A stretch of DNA of 33,632 nucleotides from Bacillota bacterium (GTDB lineage: Bacteria; Bacillota; Clostridia; Peptostreptococcales; Anaerovoracaceae): the NCBI GenBank assembly GCA_019420525.1, contig JAHZHA010000004.1, positions 1 through 33,632 of the forward strand. The letters run 5' to 3'. A model generated the notes under the pieces. It did no database searches and was not told the origin of the DNA. It saw nothing but the letters and a program-made list of their open reading frames with translations. This document shows, piece by piece, positions 16,124 through 24,593 of this stretch (within the stretch, counting starts at the first letter, position 1; every line of letters begins with the position of its first letter). The translations under genes and the position numbers were made by a program.

Positions 16124-17043
16124 TCCGGCACCTCCAGTTCCAAAAGCTTTATGATAAGGGCCTGCCGGACGTATACGCCGTACTGCGCCTGCCGGAAATA
16201 CATAGCCCGGGGATCGTCGTCCACCTCAACCGCAATTTCATTGACTCTCGGCAGCGGGTGCATGACGATCATGTTTTCCGGTGCCAGCTTCATCTTATAC
16301 CGGTCCAGAATATATCTGTCTTTCAGCCGGATATAATCTGCCTCGTTGAAAAAACGTTCTCTCTGCACTCTGGTCATATAGAGGATGTCCAGCTTCGGCA
16401 GGGCGGCTTCCAGATCATCGACTTCTTCAAACGGAATGTTGTTTCGTTCCAGTACATCGTTTCTCACGAAGTCAGGAACTTTCAGCTCATCCGGAGAGAT
16501 GAGGACAAAACGGATATTTTCATAGCGGATCAACGCTGAGATCAGCGAATGCACGGTCCGCCCGAATTTCAGATCTCCGCACAGGCCGATGGTCAGATCG
16601 TGCAGTCTTCCCTTTTCGGAATGAATCGTCAGAAGATCGGTCATCGTCTGAGTCGGATGCTGATGTCCTCCGTCGCCTGCGTTGATAATCGGAACCGGCG
16701 ATTTATCCGCTGCCGCCATGGGAGCTCCTTCTTTCGGATGGCGCATCGCGATGATGTCTGCATAACAACCCACCGTTCTGACGGTATCCGCCACACTCTC
16801 GCCTTTCGCCGCCGACGAGGAATCTGCACTGGCAAACCCCAACACACTGCCCCCCAGACCCAGCATAGCCGATTCAAAACTCAGCCTTGTTCTGGTGCTC
16901 GGTTCATAAAAACAGGTGGCAAGCTTCTTTCCGTCCGCCACATGGGCATATCTGGCCGGATTTGCCTGAATATCTTCCGCCACCTCGATAAGTTCTTCGA
17001 TCTCTTCCGTTGTGAAATCGGTAGGACGCAATAAATGCCTCAT
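16117..17043 (-). CDS. pyrB: Aspartate carbamoyltransferase catalytic chain
   Basis: First committed pyrimidine step: carbamoyl phosphate plus aspartate to carbamoyl aspartate. The ATG at 17043 (MRHLLRPTDF) follows GAGGGGGG and gives 308 residues; a longer reading to 17076 lacks support. Motifs: STRTRLSFESA, HPTQTMTDLLTI and HPLPRVNEI. It forms a complex with PyrI, encoded directly downstream. A promoter at 17159-17187 and a folded leader of about 110 nt precede it. Confidence 0.96.
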   Translation of the reverse strand: MRHLLRPTDFTTEEIEELIEVAEDIQANPARYAHVADGKKLATCFYEPSTRTRLSFESAMLGLGGSVLGFASADSSSAAKGESVADTVRTVGCYADIIAMRHPKEGAPMAAADKSPVPIINAGDGGHQHPTQTMTDLLTIHSEKGRLHDLTIGLCGDLKFGRTVHSLISALIRYENIRFVLISPDELKVPDFVRNDVLERNNIPFEEVDDLEAALPKLDILYMTRVQRERFFNEADYIRLKDRYILDRYKMKLAPENMIVMHPLPRVNEIAVEVDDDPRAMYFRQAQYGVYVRQALIIKLLELEVPEC

Positions 17044-17076
17044 ACATTCCCCCCTCTTCTTTCGTTCGGCGCACAC

Positions 17077-17108
17077 CTATCAGACGGCTATCGAAAAAAG
17101 TCTGATAG
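17077..17108 (-). promoter_or_regulatory. Hairpin in the pyrB leader with alternative pairing
   Basis: Nine-bp stem at 17077-17085 and 17100-17108 (minus strand CTATCAGAC / GTCTGATAG). Its loop holds a run of six T and a second GATAG, which could pair with the same CTATC and form a shorter competing hairpin. It lies between the promoter and the pyrB ribosome site. This resembles a switchable leader, but no classic PyrR-type terminator is evident. Confidence 0.45.
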
Positions 17109-17158
17109 CGTGCTTCCCGGCGTTCATATCACGATGAAAACTGTCTTTACCGCATATG

Positions 17159-17187
17159 ATTTTATTATGTTTCCCGCACGCCGTCAA
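17159..17187 (-). promoter_or_regulatory. Promoter of pyrB-pyrI-OTC
   Basis: Minus strand TTGACG (17182-17187), 17 bp, TAAAAT (17159-17164). It is the best match between the arcC terminator and pyrB, predicting a leader of about 110 nt. Confidence 0.65.
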
Positions 17188-17225
17188 ATGGTAAAAAATG
17201 CAGAAAAACAGCATGTGAAAGAAAA

Positions 17226-17263
17226 AACGGCTCCTGCTGCGCACTGCAGCAGCAAGAGCCGTT
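17226..17263 (-). terminator. Terminator of the agmatine operon
   Basis: Stem AACGGCTC (17226-17233) with GAGCCGTT (17256-17263), extended by an inner TGCTGC/GCAGCA, then TTTTTTC on the minus strand. It lies 15 nt after the arcC stop. Confidence 0.9.
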
Positions 17264-17277
17264 GACAATTCCTCTCT

Positions 17278-18216
17278 CTAGGCTGTAATCACTGTTCCGC
17301 TTTCGCCCCGCATAGCCATCGGCGCTTTTTCCAAAGATGCGATGACCGCCTTGTTTCCTTTACGCGCTCTGGCGAATTCCACTGCAGCCTGAACTTTTGG
17401 CAGCATGGAACCCGGAGCGAACTGACCTTCTTCACACCACCGTTCCGCCTCCTCTGCAGTCATCTCCGTCAGAGCCCGTTCCGTCGGCAGTCCATAGTCG
17501 AGACATACCCGATCTACCGCGGTGAGGATAAAGAGATGATCTGCTCCTACCACTTCCGCCAGTCTGGCGGAAGCGAAGTCTTTGTCGATAACAGCGGACA
17601 CACCGTTCAGATCCCCTTCTCTGTCTCTGACCACCGGAATACCACCCCCGCCGCAGGCGATGACGATATATTCGTTATCCAGAAGATTGAGGATCGATTC
17701 TTTTTCCACGATGTCCATAGGTTTCGGAGATGGCACCACTCTGCGCCATCCTCTTCCGGAATCCTCTCGAAAAGTAAATTCCGGATTTTCTCTCTGCGCC
17801 CGTTTCACTTCTTCCTCTGTATAAAAGGCTCCGATGGGTTTTGTGGGATTCCGGAACGCTGGATCTTCCGAATCCACCAGCGTCTGCGTCACGATGGTAG
17901 CCACATGCCACGGCATCTTCTGGATTCTCAGCTCCCGCTGGATTCCCTGCTGAAGATGGTAGCCGATATATCCCTGACTCATAGCCGCACATTCCATCAG
18001 ATCCATATGGGGCACTTTCCCAGATCGAACGCAGGCGATATCAAAGGCGGTATTGATCATTCCGACCTGTGGCCCGTTGCCGTGACTGATGATAATCTCA
18101 TGCCCCTGAGCGATGAGATTGATGAGAGAAGGACACGCTTCTCTGATTTTTTCCCGCTGTTCCTCCGCGTTATCCCCCAGCGCATTGCCTCCCAGCGCGA
18201 TTACAATTCGTGACAT
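17278..18216 (-). CDS. arcC: Carbamate kinase
   Basis: Uses carbamoyl phosphate and ADP to make ATP, CO2 and ammonia, the energy-yielding end of the agmatine route. The ATG at 18216 (MSRIVIALGGNALGD) follows AGGAGG and gives 312 residues, normal for the family. Other motifs: ISHGNGPQVG and IACGGGGIPVV. It is the last gene after ptcA, aguD and aguA, which supports a role in agmatine rather than arginine degradation; the OTC next door could feed it too. Confidence 0.95.
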   Translation of the reverse strand: MSRIVIALGGNALGDNAEEQREKIREACPSLINLIAQGHEIIISHGNGPQVGMINTAFDIACVRSGKVPHMDLMECAAMSQGYIGYHLQQGIQRELRIQKMPWHVATIVTQTLVDSEDPAFRNPTKPIGAFYTEEEVKRAQRENPEFTFREDSGRGWRRVVPSPKPMDIVEKESILNLLDNEYIVIACGGGGIPVVRDREGDLNGVSAVIDKDFASARLAEVVGADHLFILTAVDRVCLDYGLPTERALTEMTAEEAERWCEEGQFAPGSMLPKVQAAVEFARARKGNKAVIASLEKAPMAMRGESGTVITA

Positions 18217-18315
18217 CCATTTTCCTCCTGTCCATACCTCCGTTTTTCCCGTTTTTTCCGGTATCGGCATGGCCCCGCCTGTCTGGGACCCGCCTGCTGC
18301 TGTGGCAGCATTTCA

Positions 18316-19422
18316 TTATCTTATCACCGGAGCAGGCTGCTGCTGTGTGATACAGTGGATGTTGCCGCCGCCGTACACGACTTCTCTCGTATAGACGCCC
18401 ACAGCTTTCCGCTCCGGGAACATCTCCGAGATCTGTTTCAGAGCCAGGCTGTCATTTTCGTCGCCGTATTGCGGGACGATGACAGCGCCGTTGACGATGG
18501 TGAAGTTCATATAGGAAGCGATACATACTTCCCCGTCTTCCCGCGGTATCGTTCCCTCCACTGCATCAATGGTGGCCGCACCCTTCAGGAGAACAGGTTC
18601 CTTTGTCAGACAGAGCTTATGCACCTTCAGTTTCCTGCCCTTCGCATCCGTGGCTTCACACAGCGTCTTGTATGCATCCTGCGCCTCCCGGTAAAACGGG
18701 TGATTTTCATCTTCCGTCCAGATACAGGCAACTTCCCCCGGACGGATAAAACATGCTACGTCATCGATGTGTCCGTTTGTCTCTTCCGGATCGATGCCGT
18801 CTTTAATCCAGATTACCTTGTCGATGTTGAGATAATCCCCCAGCATTTTCTCGATCTGTGCTCTGTCCATATGCGGATTTCTACCTTCGGACAGCAGACA
18901 CATCTCCGTCGTCATCAAAGTGCCTTCGCCGTCCACATGGATCGAGCCTCCCTCCAGCACGAAACCATCCGTACGATAGGAGTCGACATTTTCAATTTCG
19001 CATACTTTTCTTGCAACCTGATCATCGTTTGCCCACGGAAAATAAAGGCCGTCGTAAAGCCCTCCCCAAGCATTGAATTCCCAGTCTACACCCCGGACTT
19101 CCCCTCTGTCATTTACAACAAATGTGGGCCCACAGTCCCGGATCCAGGCGTCGTCGTTCGACATCTCCACCACGCGGATATGATCCGGCAGCTTCGCACG
19201 GCAATTCTGATACTGCGCAGCAGATACGCAGACCGTCACGGGTTCAAAATCCGCGATTGCCCGGGCCACGTCGGCAAATGCCTCTTGCGCCGGTTTTCCC
19301 CCGTCCCGCCAGTTGTCATTGCGCTCGGGCCAGAGCATCCACATTCCAGCCTGTTTTTCAAATTCGCCGGGCATCCGGAAACCATCCTGCCTCGGCGTGG
19401 AATTCACAATTCTCTTTGCCAT
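18316..19422 (-). CDS. aguA: Agmatine deiminase
   Basis: Hydrolyses agmatine to N-carbamoylputrescine and ammonia. 368 residues, typical length. Guanidine-modifying fold residues are visible: acidic residues in WIRDCGPTF and EGGSIHVDGEG, the His-Asp pair in NGHIDDVACF, and the catalytic Cys in GGGNIHCITQQ near the C terminus. AGGAAGGAG precedes the ATG. It stands between the antiporter and carbamate kinase genes, 99 nt from arcC. Confidence 0.96.
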   Translation of the reverse strand: MAKRIVNSTPRQDGFRMPGEFEKQAGMWMLWPERNDNWRDGGKPAQEAFADVARAIADFEPVTVCVSAAQYQNCRAKLPDHIRVVEMSNDDAWIRDCGPTFVVNDRGEVRGVDWEFNAWGGLYDGLYFPWANDDQVARKVCEIENVDSYRTDGFVLEGGSIHVDGEGTLMTTEMCLLSEGRNPHMDRAQIEKMLGDYLNIDKVIWIKDGIDPEETNGHIDDVACFIRPGEVACIWTEDENHPFYREAQDAYKTLCEATDAKGRKLKVHKLCLTKEPVLLKGAATIDAVEGTIPREDGEVCIASYMNFTIVNGAVIVPQYGDENDSLALKQISEMFPERKAVGVYTREVVYGGGNIHCITQQQPAPVIR

Positions 19423-19465
19423 TTCAAACTCCTTCCTGACAATTCGATCTTTCTGTTTCCATTGT

Positions 19466-20851
19466 CTATTCGCGTTGCGCTCCCTTTGGAATTTTAAGCG
19501 CCCATATGATCACTTCACCGATGATCAGCGACAGAATCGTTCCCACGGTAATCGGCAGCACCGATGACAGCGTTTCCCCGTCAAGACTGAACGGCACAGC
19601 AGTGAATATGATAGAGATTACCAGAAGAATCATCGGTACGTAAGCGATGAGTCCTAGTGTAAATTTGCCTCCTGGCACCTTGAACGGACGGACGGTGTCC
19701 GGATCTTTGTGCCGCAGCTTTAAAAACGCCGGGAACATGATGACGTAAGATACTAGCAGCATGACCAGGTTCAGTGCGAAAAAGCTCCAGAAGAGATCGG
19801 ACTCCGGAAGCAGAGCTCCGAGAATCACGATAGCTGATGCCAAAAGCCCGTTCATGACCGCCGCACCGGTAGGCATATCATTTTTTCCGCTGCGTTTTCC
19901 AAAATACGCCGGAAGATCACCGTTGTCAGCAGCATAGGCTGCCACACTGTTGACGCCGAAAGACCAGGAAATCATGTTTCCAAATAGCGTAAGAAGAAAC
20001 AGTATACCTACAACGATCAGCATGATATTGGCCAGACTCCCCGTACCTTCCAGCAGCAATTTGAAGCTATCGATGAGACCCGAACTCGTGGAAATCTCAC
20101 TGGTAGGTATCGCCACACCGATGCCAAATGCCGAGAAAATATAGATAAGTGCGATGACGATGCCCCCGGTGATAATCGCCTGGGGAATCTGTTTTTTCGG
20201 ATTCTGCATCGTCGGCGCATACGTGCAGATGACTTCAAAGCCCAGAAAGTTGAATATGATGACTGAGATATAGGATAGGCTCGTCAGATCCAGAGAAGGC
20301 AGAAGCGAACGCACCGTATATTCGTTTGCCACGCCTTTCGTCACCGCTGTATAAATTCCGAGAACACCGATTCCCGCTGCCAGCAAAAGCTTGATACAGG
20401 CTGACAGATTGAGAATCCATGCACTATCCGACACCGGATAAAAGCTGATCCATACCACGATCCAGATGAACGCCAGCTGAATTAGCAGGGAAAGCCATGT
20501 GCTGATGTCAGCTCCCGTACAGATGCTAATGATTTCGGGAAACATGACGGCAAGAGACGCCATCCACAGAGGAAAATTGACCCAGTAGTACCAGGCTGTA
20601 CGGGACCCCATCCGGCGTCCGTATGCTTTGGAAATCCAGTCGTATAGACCGCCCTCCCCGTCATACGCCGTTCCCAGTTCTGCCGCAATCAGACCATACG
20701 GGAGAAGAAATCCTATGATCATAAAAATCCACCAGAAATACTGTGAATTTCCGATAGCCGCCACCGGCGCCGCCGCTTCCGCGACGAAGACGACACAGAT
20801 GACGGCCAGAATCGCATCCGTGAGTCGGAATTTTCCTTTTTTCTCACTCAT
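19466..20851 (-). CDS. aguD: Agmatine/putrescine antiporter, APC family
   Basis: Twelve-helix amino-acid/polyamine permease, 461 residues from the ATG at 20851 (MSEKKGKFRL). That start overlaps the ptcA stop by eight bases, and GAGG precedes it. Five more codons are open upstream, without support. APC features include FLLPYGLIAAELG near helix 2 and DWISKAYGRRMG. In known agmatine operons this position holds an antiporter that brings agmatine in and putrescine out, so substrate specificity is inferred from context. Confidence 0.9.
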   Translation of the reverse strand: MSEKKGKFRLTDAILAVICVVFVAEAAAPVAAIGNSQYFWWIFMIIGFLLPYGLIAAELGTAYDGEGGLYDWISKAYGRRMGSRTAWYYWVNFPLWMASLAVMFPEIISICTGADISTWLSLLIQLAFIWIVVWISFYPVSDSAWILNLSACIKLLLAAGIGVLGIYTAVTKGVANEYTVRSLLPSLDLTSLSYISVIIFNFLGFEVICTYAPTMQNPKKQIPQAIITGGIVIALIYIFSAFGIGVAIPTSEISTSSGLIDSFKLLLEGTGSLANIMLIVVGILFLLTLFGNMISWSFGVNSVAAYAADNGDLPAYFGKRSGKNDMPTGAAVMNGLLASAIVILGALLPESDLFWSFFALNLVMLLVSYVIMFPAFLKLRHKDPDTVRPFKVPGGKFTLGLIAYVPMILLVISIIFTAVPFSLDGETLSSVLPITVGTILSLIIGEVIIWALKIPKGAQRE

Positions 20852-21860
20852 CGAAAACGACCTCATTTCCTAAAAAATCGCTGAGCGATTCTCTCGCCGC
20901 TGCAATTTCCAGCGGACTGTGGTATGCTCTGTCTTTCATGAGATAGACGAGAATACCCCTCATTGCAGTCAGTCGATTGCCCGCCTCATCAAAAGCGATG
21001 GAAATATCGCTGTCCAGCACCTCGTCGGTCACTTCTTCTCCTCTGGTAGCCGGTAGACAGTGCATAAATTTACAGCCCAGATTTCCCATCTGTATCAGCT
21101 CTCTGTTGATCTGAAAGGCACCGAACCGCTGAATTCTCTCTTCTTTTGGGAGTTCGTTCTCATACAGTCCATACCAGACATCGGTATAGACGAAATCAGC
21201 ACCCTTCATCGCCTTTTCCCGGTCGTCCGTCACCAGCCAGCTGCCCCCGGAAACCTGGCAGTTCATTTCCATAATAGACTTATGATCCTCGTTTAGCTGT
21301 GCGTATTCCGGCCCGTAATGACAGAAATGCATGCCGAGTTTCGTGGTGATAAAACCGAGAGACGCACAGACCTGCGTAGCATCTCCCACAAAGACAACCT
21401 TACAGTCTTCCAGCTTTTTGCCTCTGGGCAGATTTTCCACGATAGTACAGATGTCTCCGATTTCTTGGGTAGGATGATTGTAGTCGGACATTCCGTTGAT
21501 CACCGGAATCGTACATGCTTCCGCCAGCTTTTCCACTGTATCGTGTTCGATGACACGCGCCATCACAATGTCTACCAGCTTCGAAAGAACCTTTCCGGTA
21601 TCTTCTATCGTTTCATGACCGCCCAGCTGAATCATGCCGGGACCGAGATACTGCGCATGACCACCCAGCTGCTGCATGGCTGTTTCAAAAGAAACACGCG
21701 TCCGGGTGGACGACTGCTGAAAGATCATCCCGAGAGTCAGATTTTTCAGCAGCGGCGGATAATATCCCGCTTCGATGCACTTTTTCAGTTCCAAAGACAG
21801 ATTGATGATTTCCATCAGTTCACTTTTCGTAAACCGGTTCGTATCGATGAAATCTTTCAT
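20844..21860 (-). CDS. ptcA: Putrescine carbamoyltransferase
   Basis: Splits N-carbamoylputrescine with phosphate to give putrescine and carbamoyl phosphate. 338 residues. It has STRTRVSFETA, HPTQEIGD and HCLPATRGEEVTDEV. The substrate loop reads DVWYGLYENE; the YGL in place of the SMG of ornithine enzymes is the known mark of PtcA. First gene of ptcA-aguD-aguA-arcC, with GGAGGCG before the ATG. It is a paralogue of the OTC and PyrB encoded a few kilobases away. Confidence 0.96.
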   Translation of the reverse strand: MKDFIDTNRFTKSELMEIINLSLELKKCIEAGYYPPLLKNLTLGMIFQQSSTRTRVSFETAMQQLGGHAQYLGPGMIQLGGHETIEDTGKVLSKLVDIVMARVIEHDTVEKLAEACTIPVINGMSDYNHPTQEIGDICTIVENLPRGKKLEDCKVVFVGDATQVCASLGFITTKLGMHFCHYGPEYAQLNEDHKSIMEMNCQVSGGSWLVTDDREKAMKGADFVYTDVWYGLYENELPKEERIQRFGAFQINRELIQMGNLGCKFMHCLPATRGEEVTDEVLDSDISIAFDEAGNRLTAMRGILVYLMKDRAYHSPLEIAAARESLSDFLGNEVVFDE

Positions 21861-21963
21861 TTTTCGCCTCCGTTTTTATTTTTACAACATTTATTTTTTT
21901 ACAGTTCACAATTAGTATGACGCGGTCTGATGGAATTATTCTCTGAAAAAAAGCAAAAAAAAA

Positions 21964-21987
21964 AACGGAGCATTCATCTGCTCCGTT
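21964..21987 (-). terminator. Terminator after the MarR gene
   Basis: Stem AACGGAGC (21964-21971) with GCTCCGTT (21980-21987), followed on the minus strand by nine T, a GC and six more T. It ends the fab/MarR transcripts 115 nt after the MarR stop. The ptcA promoter must lie between here and 21861; I see no clear match. Confidence 0.85.
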
Positions 21988-22101
21988 GTCAGTTTCAGAT
22001 TTTTAATTGTAAATCATTTTTCCGTCTTTTGACCGCCCGTTTTCGGGAACACGATACATCATAAATCCGTCTGTTCAGCGATATATTCTACACAACTCTG
22101 A

Positions 22102-22587
22102 TCAGTCCGCGTTTTCCTCTGCCGGCGCCTGATTCAATTTTGCGGAAAAAAAGTCTGCCATATGACCCATAGAACGAACGAGAACTCGCTTCTGCTGATT
22201 ATCCATATCGCGGATGGCCTCGTCTACGATTCTGTAATAGAATTGTTCGTGGCGTTCCAGAGCGGCGCGCCCTTTTTCGGTGAGACTGATGCGGACAATT
22301 CTCCGGTCTGCATCATCCCGGATACGGACTACAAATCCTTTTTTTTCCAGTTTATTGATAGCTATGGAAAGCGTGCTGACGTTGATCAGCAGATCTTGAG
22401 CGATCGTGCTCATCGTCTTCGGAGTGTGGCGTCCCACGGCCACAAGCGTGTGAATCTCGGAAACGGAAAGTTCCCCGCTGTCCGCCGTCTCTTTCATGGC
22501 CAGTTCCTCCGTCTTCATGACCATATTAAATATACTGAGCATCTGCTGCTTCAGTTTCTTTACATAGTAAACATCTTTATCCAGCAT
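22102..22587 (-). CDS. MarR-family regulator, probable FabT
   Basis: 161 residues from the ATG at 22587 (MLDKDVYYVKK), preceded by CAGGTGAT. The winged helix-turn-helix is clear: TMSTIAQDLLINVSTLSIAINKLEKKG, written here as residues near 58-84, followed by the wing RDDADRRIVRISLTEKG. It follows fabZ in the same direction but has its own extended -10 promoter at 22655-22663. A FabT-like operator lies in the fabK promoter region, so it most likely represses fatty-acid synthesis, perhaps with acyl-ACP as corepressor as in streptococcal FabT. In streptococci fabT is near the front of the cluster; here it is at the end. The role is inferred. Confidence 0.8.
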   Translation of the reverse strand: MLDKDVYYVKKLKQQMLSIFNMVMKTEELAMKETADSGELSVSEIHTLVAVGRHTPKTMSTIAQDLLINVSTLSIAINKLEKKGFVVRIRDDADRRIVRISLTEKGRAALERHEQFYYRIVDEAIRDMDNQQKRVLVRSMGHMADFFSAKLNQAPAEENAD

Positions 22588-22654
22588 AATCAATCACCTG
22601 CTCTCCCGAAAAAAGCTGTGTCCGTCCGAATACCCACTCAGGAAATCCAGCTAC

Positions 22655-22663
22655 AGTATATCA
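22655..22663 (-). promoter_or_regulatory. Extended -10 promoter for the MarR gene
   Basis: Minus strand TGATATACT: TATACT at 22655-22660 with TGA at 22661-22663, between the fabZ stop and the MarR start. No good -35 is visible. It would let the regulator be made independently of the fab operon. Confidence 0.5.
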
Positions 22664-22701
22664 CATTCGCCGTCCACACGCACGTACCCGCGACCGGCAG
22701 A

Positions 22702-23163
22702 TTATCCGATGACGAACATAATTTCACACTGGCAGGCGACAACCGGTTTTTCTCCGTCCTTTCCGCCGTCTGGCGGAAGAAGATAAGCTGTGCCTTTCGC
22801 CGTTCCAGCACGGGATCCCAGCTTTTCCAGCTCCACACAGAGACGAAGAGTGTCTCCCGGCTTCACCTGACTGCGGAATTTCGCATTTTTAATTCCGCCG
22901 AAAAAAGCCAGCTTTCCGCGGAATTTATCCCTGCTCAATATGGCCACGGCGCCCGCCTGAGCCAGCGCTTCCACGATCAGAACTCCCGGCATCACTTTTT
23001 TCTGCGGGAAATGGCCCTCAAAATAGTATTCCGATTCTTTGACATATTTCATCGCGGTGATTTCGCCCTTCTCCTCATCCATGGATTCGATCTCATCGAT
23101 CAGAAGAAAAGGATCGCGGTGCGGAATGATCTCCATGATCTGGTTTCTGTCCATCAGTGCCAT
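22702..23163 (-). CDS. fabZ: 3-hydroxyacyl-ACP dehydratase FabZ
   Basis: Removes water from 3-hydroxyacyl-ACP in each elongation cycle. 153 residues, hot-dog fold. The catalytic pair is His51 in EGHFPQKKVMPG and Glu65 in LIVEALAQAG; the N-terminal PHRDPFLLID is the family signature. AGGAGG lies six nt before the ATG at 23163. It is the last enzyme gene of the fab operon. Confidence 0.96.
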   Translation of the reverse strand: MALMDRNQIMEIIPHRDPFLLIDEIESMDEEKGEITAMKYVKESEYYFEGHFPQKKVMPGVLIVEALAQAGAVAILSRDKFRGKLAFFGGIKNAKFRSQVKPGDTLRLCVELEKLGSRAGTAKGTAYLLPPDGGKDGEKPVVACQCEIMFVIG

Positions 23164-23223
23164 ATCAGACCTCCTGTCTTTTCTTCGCTCCGTTTCCGTC
23201 CGTATTATCTGTCTCCGTCCGGT

Positions 23224-24462
23224 CTACCATTCGTTCCATTTTTTGAAAATGACGACACCGTTGTGGCCTCCGAATCCCAAAGAATTGGAGAGAGCGTACT
23301 GAAGATCCGCATTTCTGCCCTTATTCGGAACATAGTCCAGATCGCACTCTTCATCCGGTACTTCCAGGTTAATCGTCGCAGGAATATATCCGTCTTCCAG
23401 TGCCTTGACACAGATAAACGCTTCGATCGCGCCGGCTGCTCCCAGAAGATGACCAGTCATGCTCTTCGTAGAGCTGACAGGAATCTTATACGCCGTTTCA
23501 CCAAATACTTTTTTGATCGCATTCGTCTCGAATTTATCGTTATACGGTGTGCCGGTACCGTGGGCGTTGATATAGCTGATGTCTTCCGGCTGAATTCCCG
23601 CTTCTTCCATAGCAAGCTGCATCGCCTTTGCATTGCCTTCTCCTTCGGGATCCGGCATCGTGATGTGATATGCGTCAGATGTGGCTCCGTAGCCTACAAC
23701 TTCGGCATAGACATGAGCACCTCTCGCTTTCGCATGCTCCAGTTCTTCAAGAATGAGGAACGCTGCGCCCTCACCCATGACAAATCCGTCTCTTTCTTTG
23801 TCGAAAGGCGTAGAACATCTGTTCGGATCAGTACGCTTGGAGAGAGCCGTCATATTCGCAAAGCCGGCAAAAGAAACGTCGGCAAAAGAAGCTTCCGTTC
23901 CGCCTGCTACCATGGCGTCATAAGCCCCGCTTTTAATATTGCGGAAAGCTTCTCCGATGGCATGAGTACCTGTAGCGCACGCTGTGGTGATTCCCATGGA
24001 AATGCCTTTTGCTCCCGTCTCGATGGAAATGTTGCCAGCGATCATATTCGGGATCGTCATCGTCACCATCAGCGGTGATACTCTGGAAACGCCGCGTTCG
24101 ATCGCTTTCTTCGTCTCGGCTTCCAGCGTCATGATTCCGCCGATTCCCGTACCTCCGATGACACCGAATCTGTACGGATCCACATTTTCTCCAGCTTTCA
24201 GACCGCTGTCTTCCATCGCCTCTCTGACGGCTACGATCGCATACTGAGATGAAAGATCGAGTCTCTTGCCAGCTCTCTTGTCAGGAAACACAAAATCCTT
24301 TACTTCCGCGCCCATGCACGCCTTGTGTCCTTCTGTGTCAAAATGTGTGATCTGAGCAATTCCGTTCTTTTCGTGTCGGATTCCTTCCCAGAAATCGTAA
24401 CTATTATTTCCCACCGGACCTACGACACCCATGCCGGTGATGACTACTCTTTTTTCTGCCAT
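23224..24462 (-). CDS. fabF: Beta-ketoacyl-ACP synthase II FabF
   Basis: Condenses malonyl-ACP with the growing acyl chain. 412 residues, full length. The Cys-His-His triad is present: Cys162 in TTACATGTHAIG, His301 in NAHGTGTPYND and His338 in SMTGHLLGAAGA, with Lys333 nearby. AGGAGGAG precedes the ATG. Because no fabH is in this cluster, initiation must be done by a gene elsewhere. Confidence 0.97.
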   Translation of the reverse strand: MAEKRVVITGMGVVGPVGNNSYDFWEGIRHEKNGIAQITHFDTEGHKACMGAEVKDFVFPDKRAGKRLDLSSQYAIVAVREAMEDSGLKAGENVDPYRFGVIGGTGIGGIMTLEAETKKAIERGVSRVSPLMVTMTIPNMIAGNISIETGAKGISMGITTACATGTHAIGEAFRNIKSGAYDAMVAGGTEASFADVSFAGFANMTALSKRTDPNRCSTPFDKERDGFVMGEGAAFLILEELEHAKARGAHVYAEVVGYGATSDAYHITMPDPEGEGNAKAMQLAMEEAGIQPEDISYINAHGTGTPYNDKFETNAIKKVFGETAYKIPVSSTKSMTGHLLGAAGAIEAFICVKALEDGYIPATINLEVPDEECDLDYVPNKGRNADLQYALSNSLGFGGHNGVVIFKKWNEW

Positions 24463-24501
24463 TGTTATATTCTCCTCCTGAATCAGGTCGTTATCTGAAC
24501 T

Positions 24502-24541
24502 GCCGGATTTTTATCCGGCCTGCTCCGTGCTTTTTCGGAGC
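24502..24541 (-). other. Two tandem hairpins in the fabG-fabF spacer
   Basis: GCCGGAT (24502-24508) pairs with ATCCGGC (24513-24519) around TTTT. GCTCCG (24522-24527) pairs with CGGAGC (24536-24541). Neither has a T tract in the minus direction, so they look like mRNA processing or stability elements in the 131-nt spacer. No reading frame for an acyl carrier protein fits here. Confidence 0.5.
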
Positions 24542-24593
24542 CATTCGATGCCCGCGGCACTATCTTTTATCGTCAGAGCCAGTCTGCCGGCTG

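Noticed and set aside
22162..24078. 638-codon plus-strand frame
   Set aside because: Antisense to MarR, fabZ and fabF; long only because of reverse-strand codon bias.
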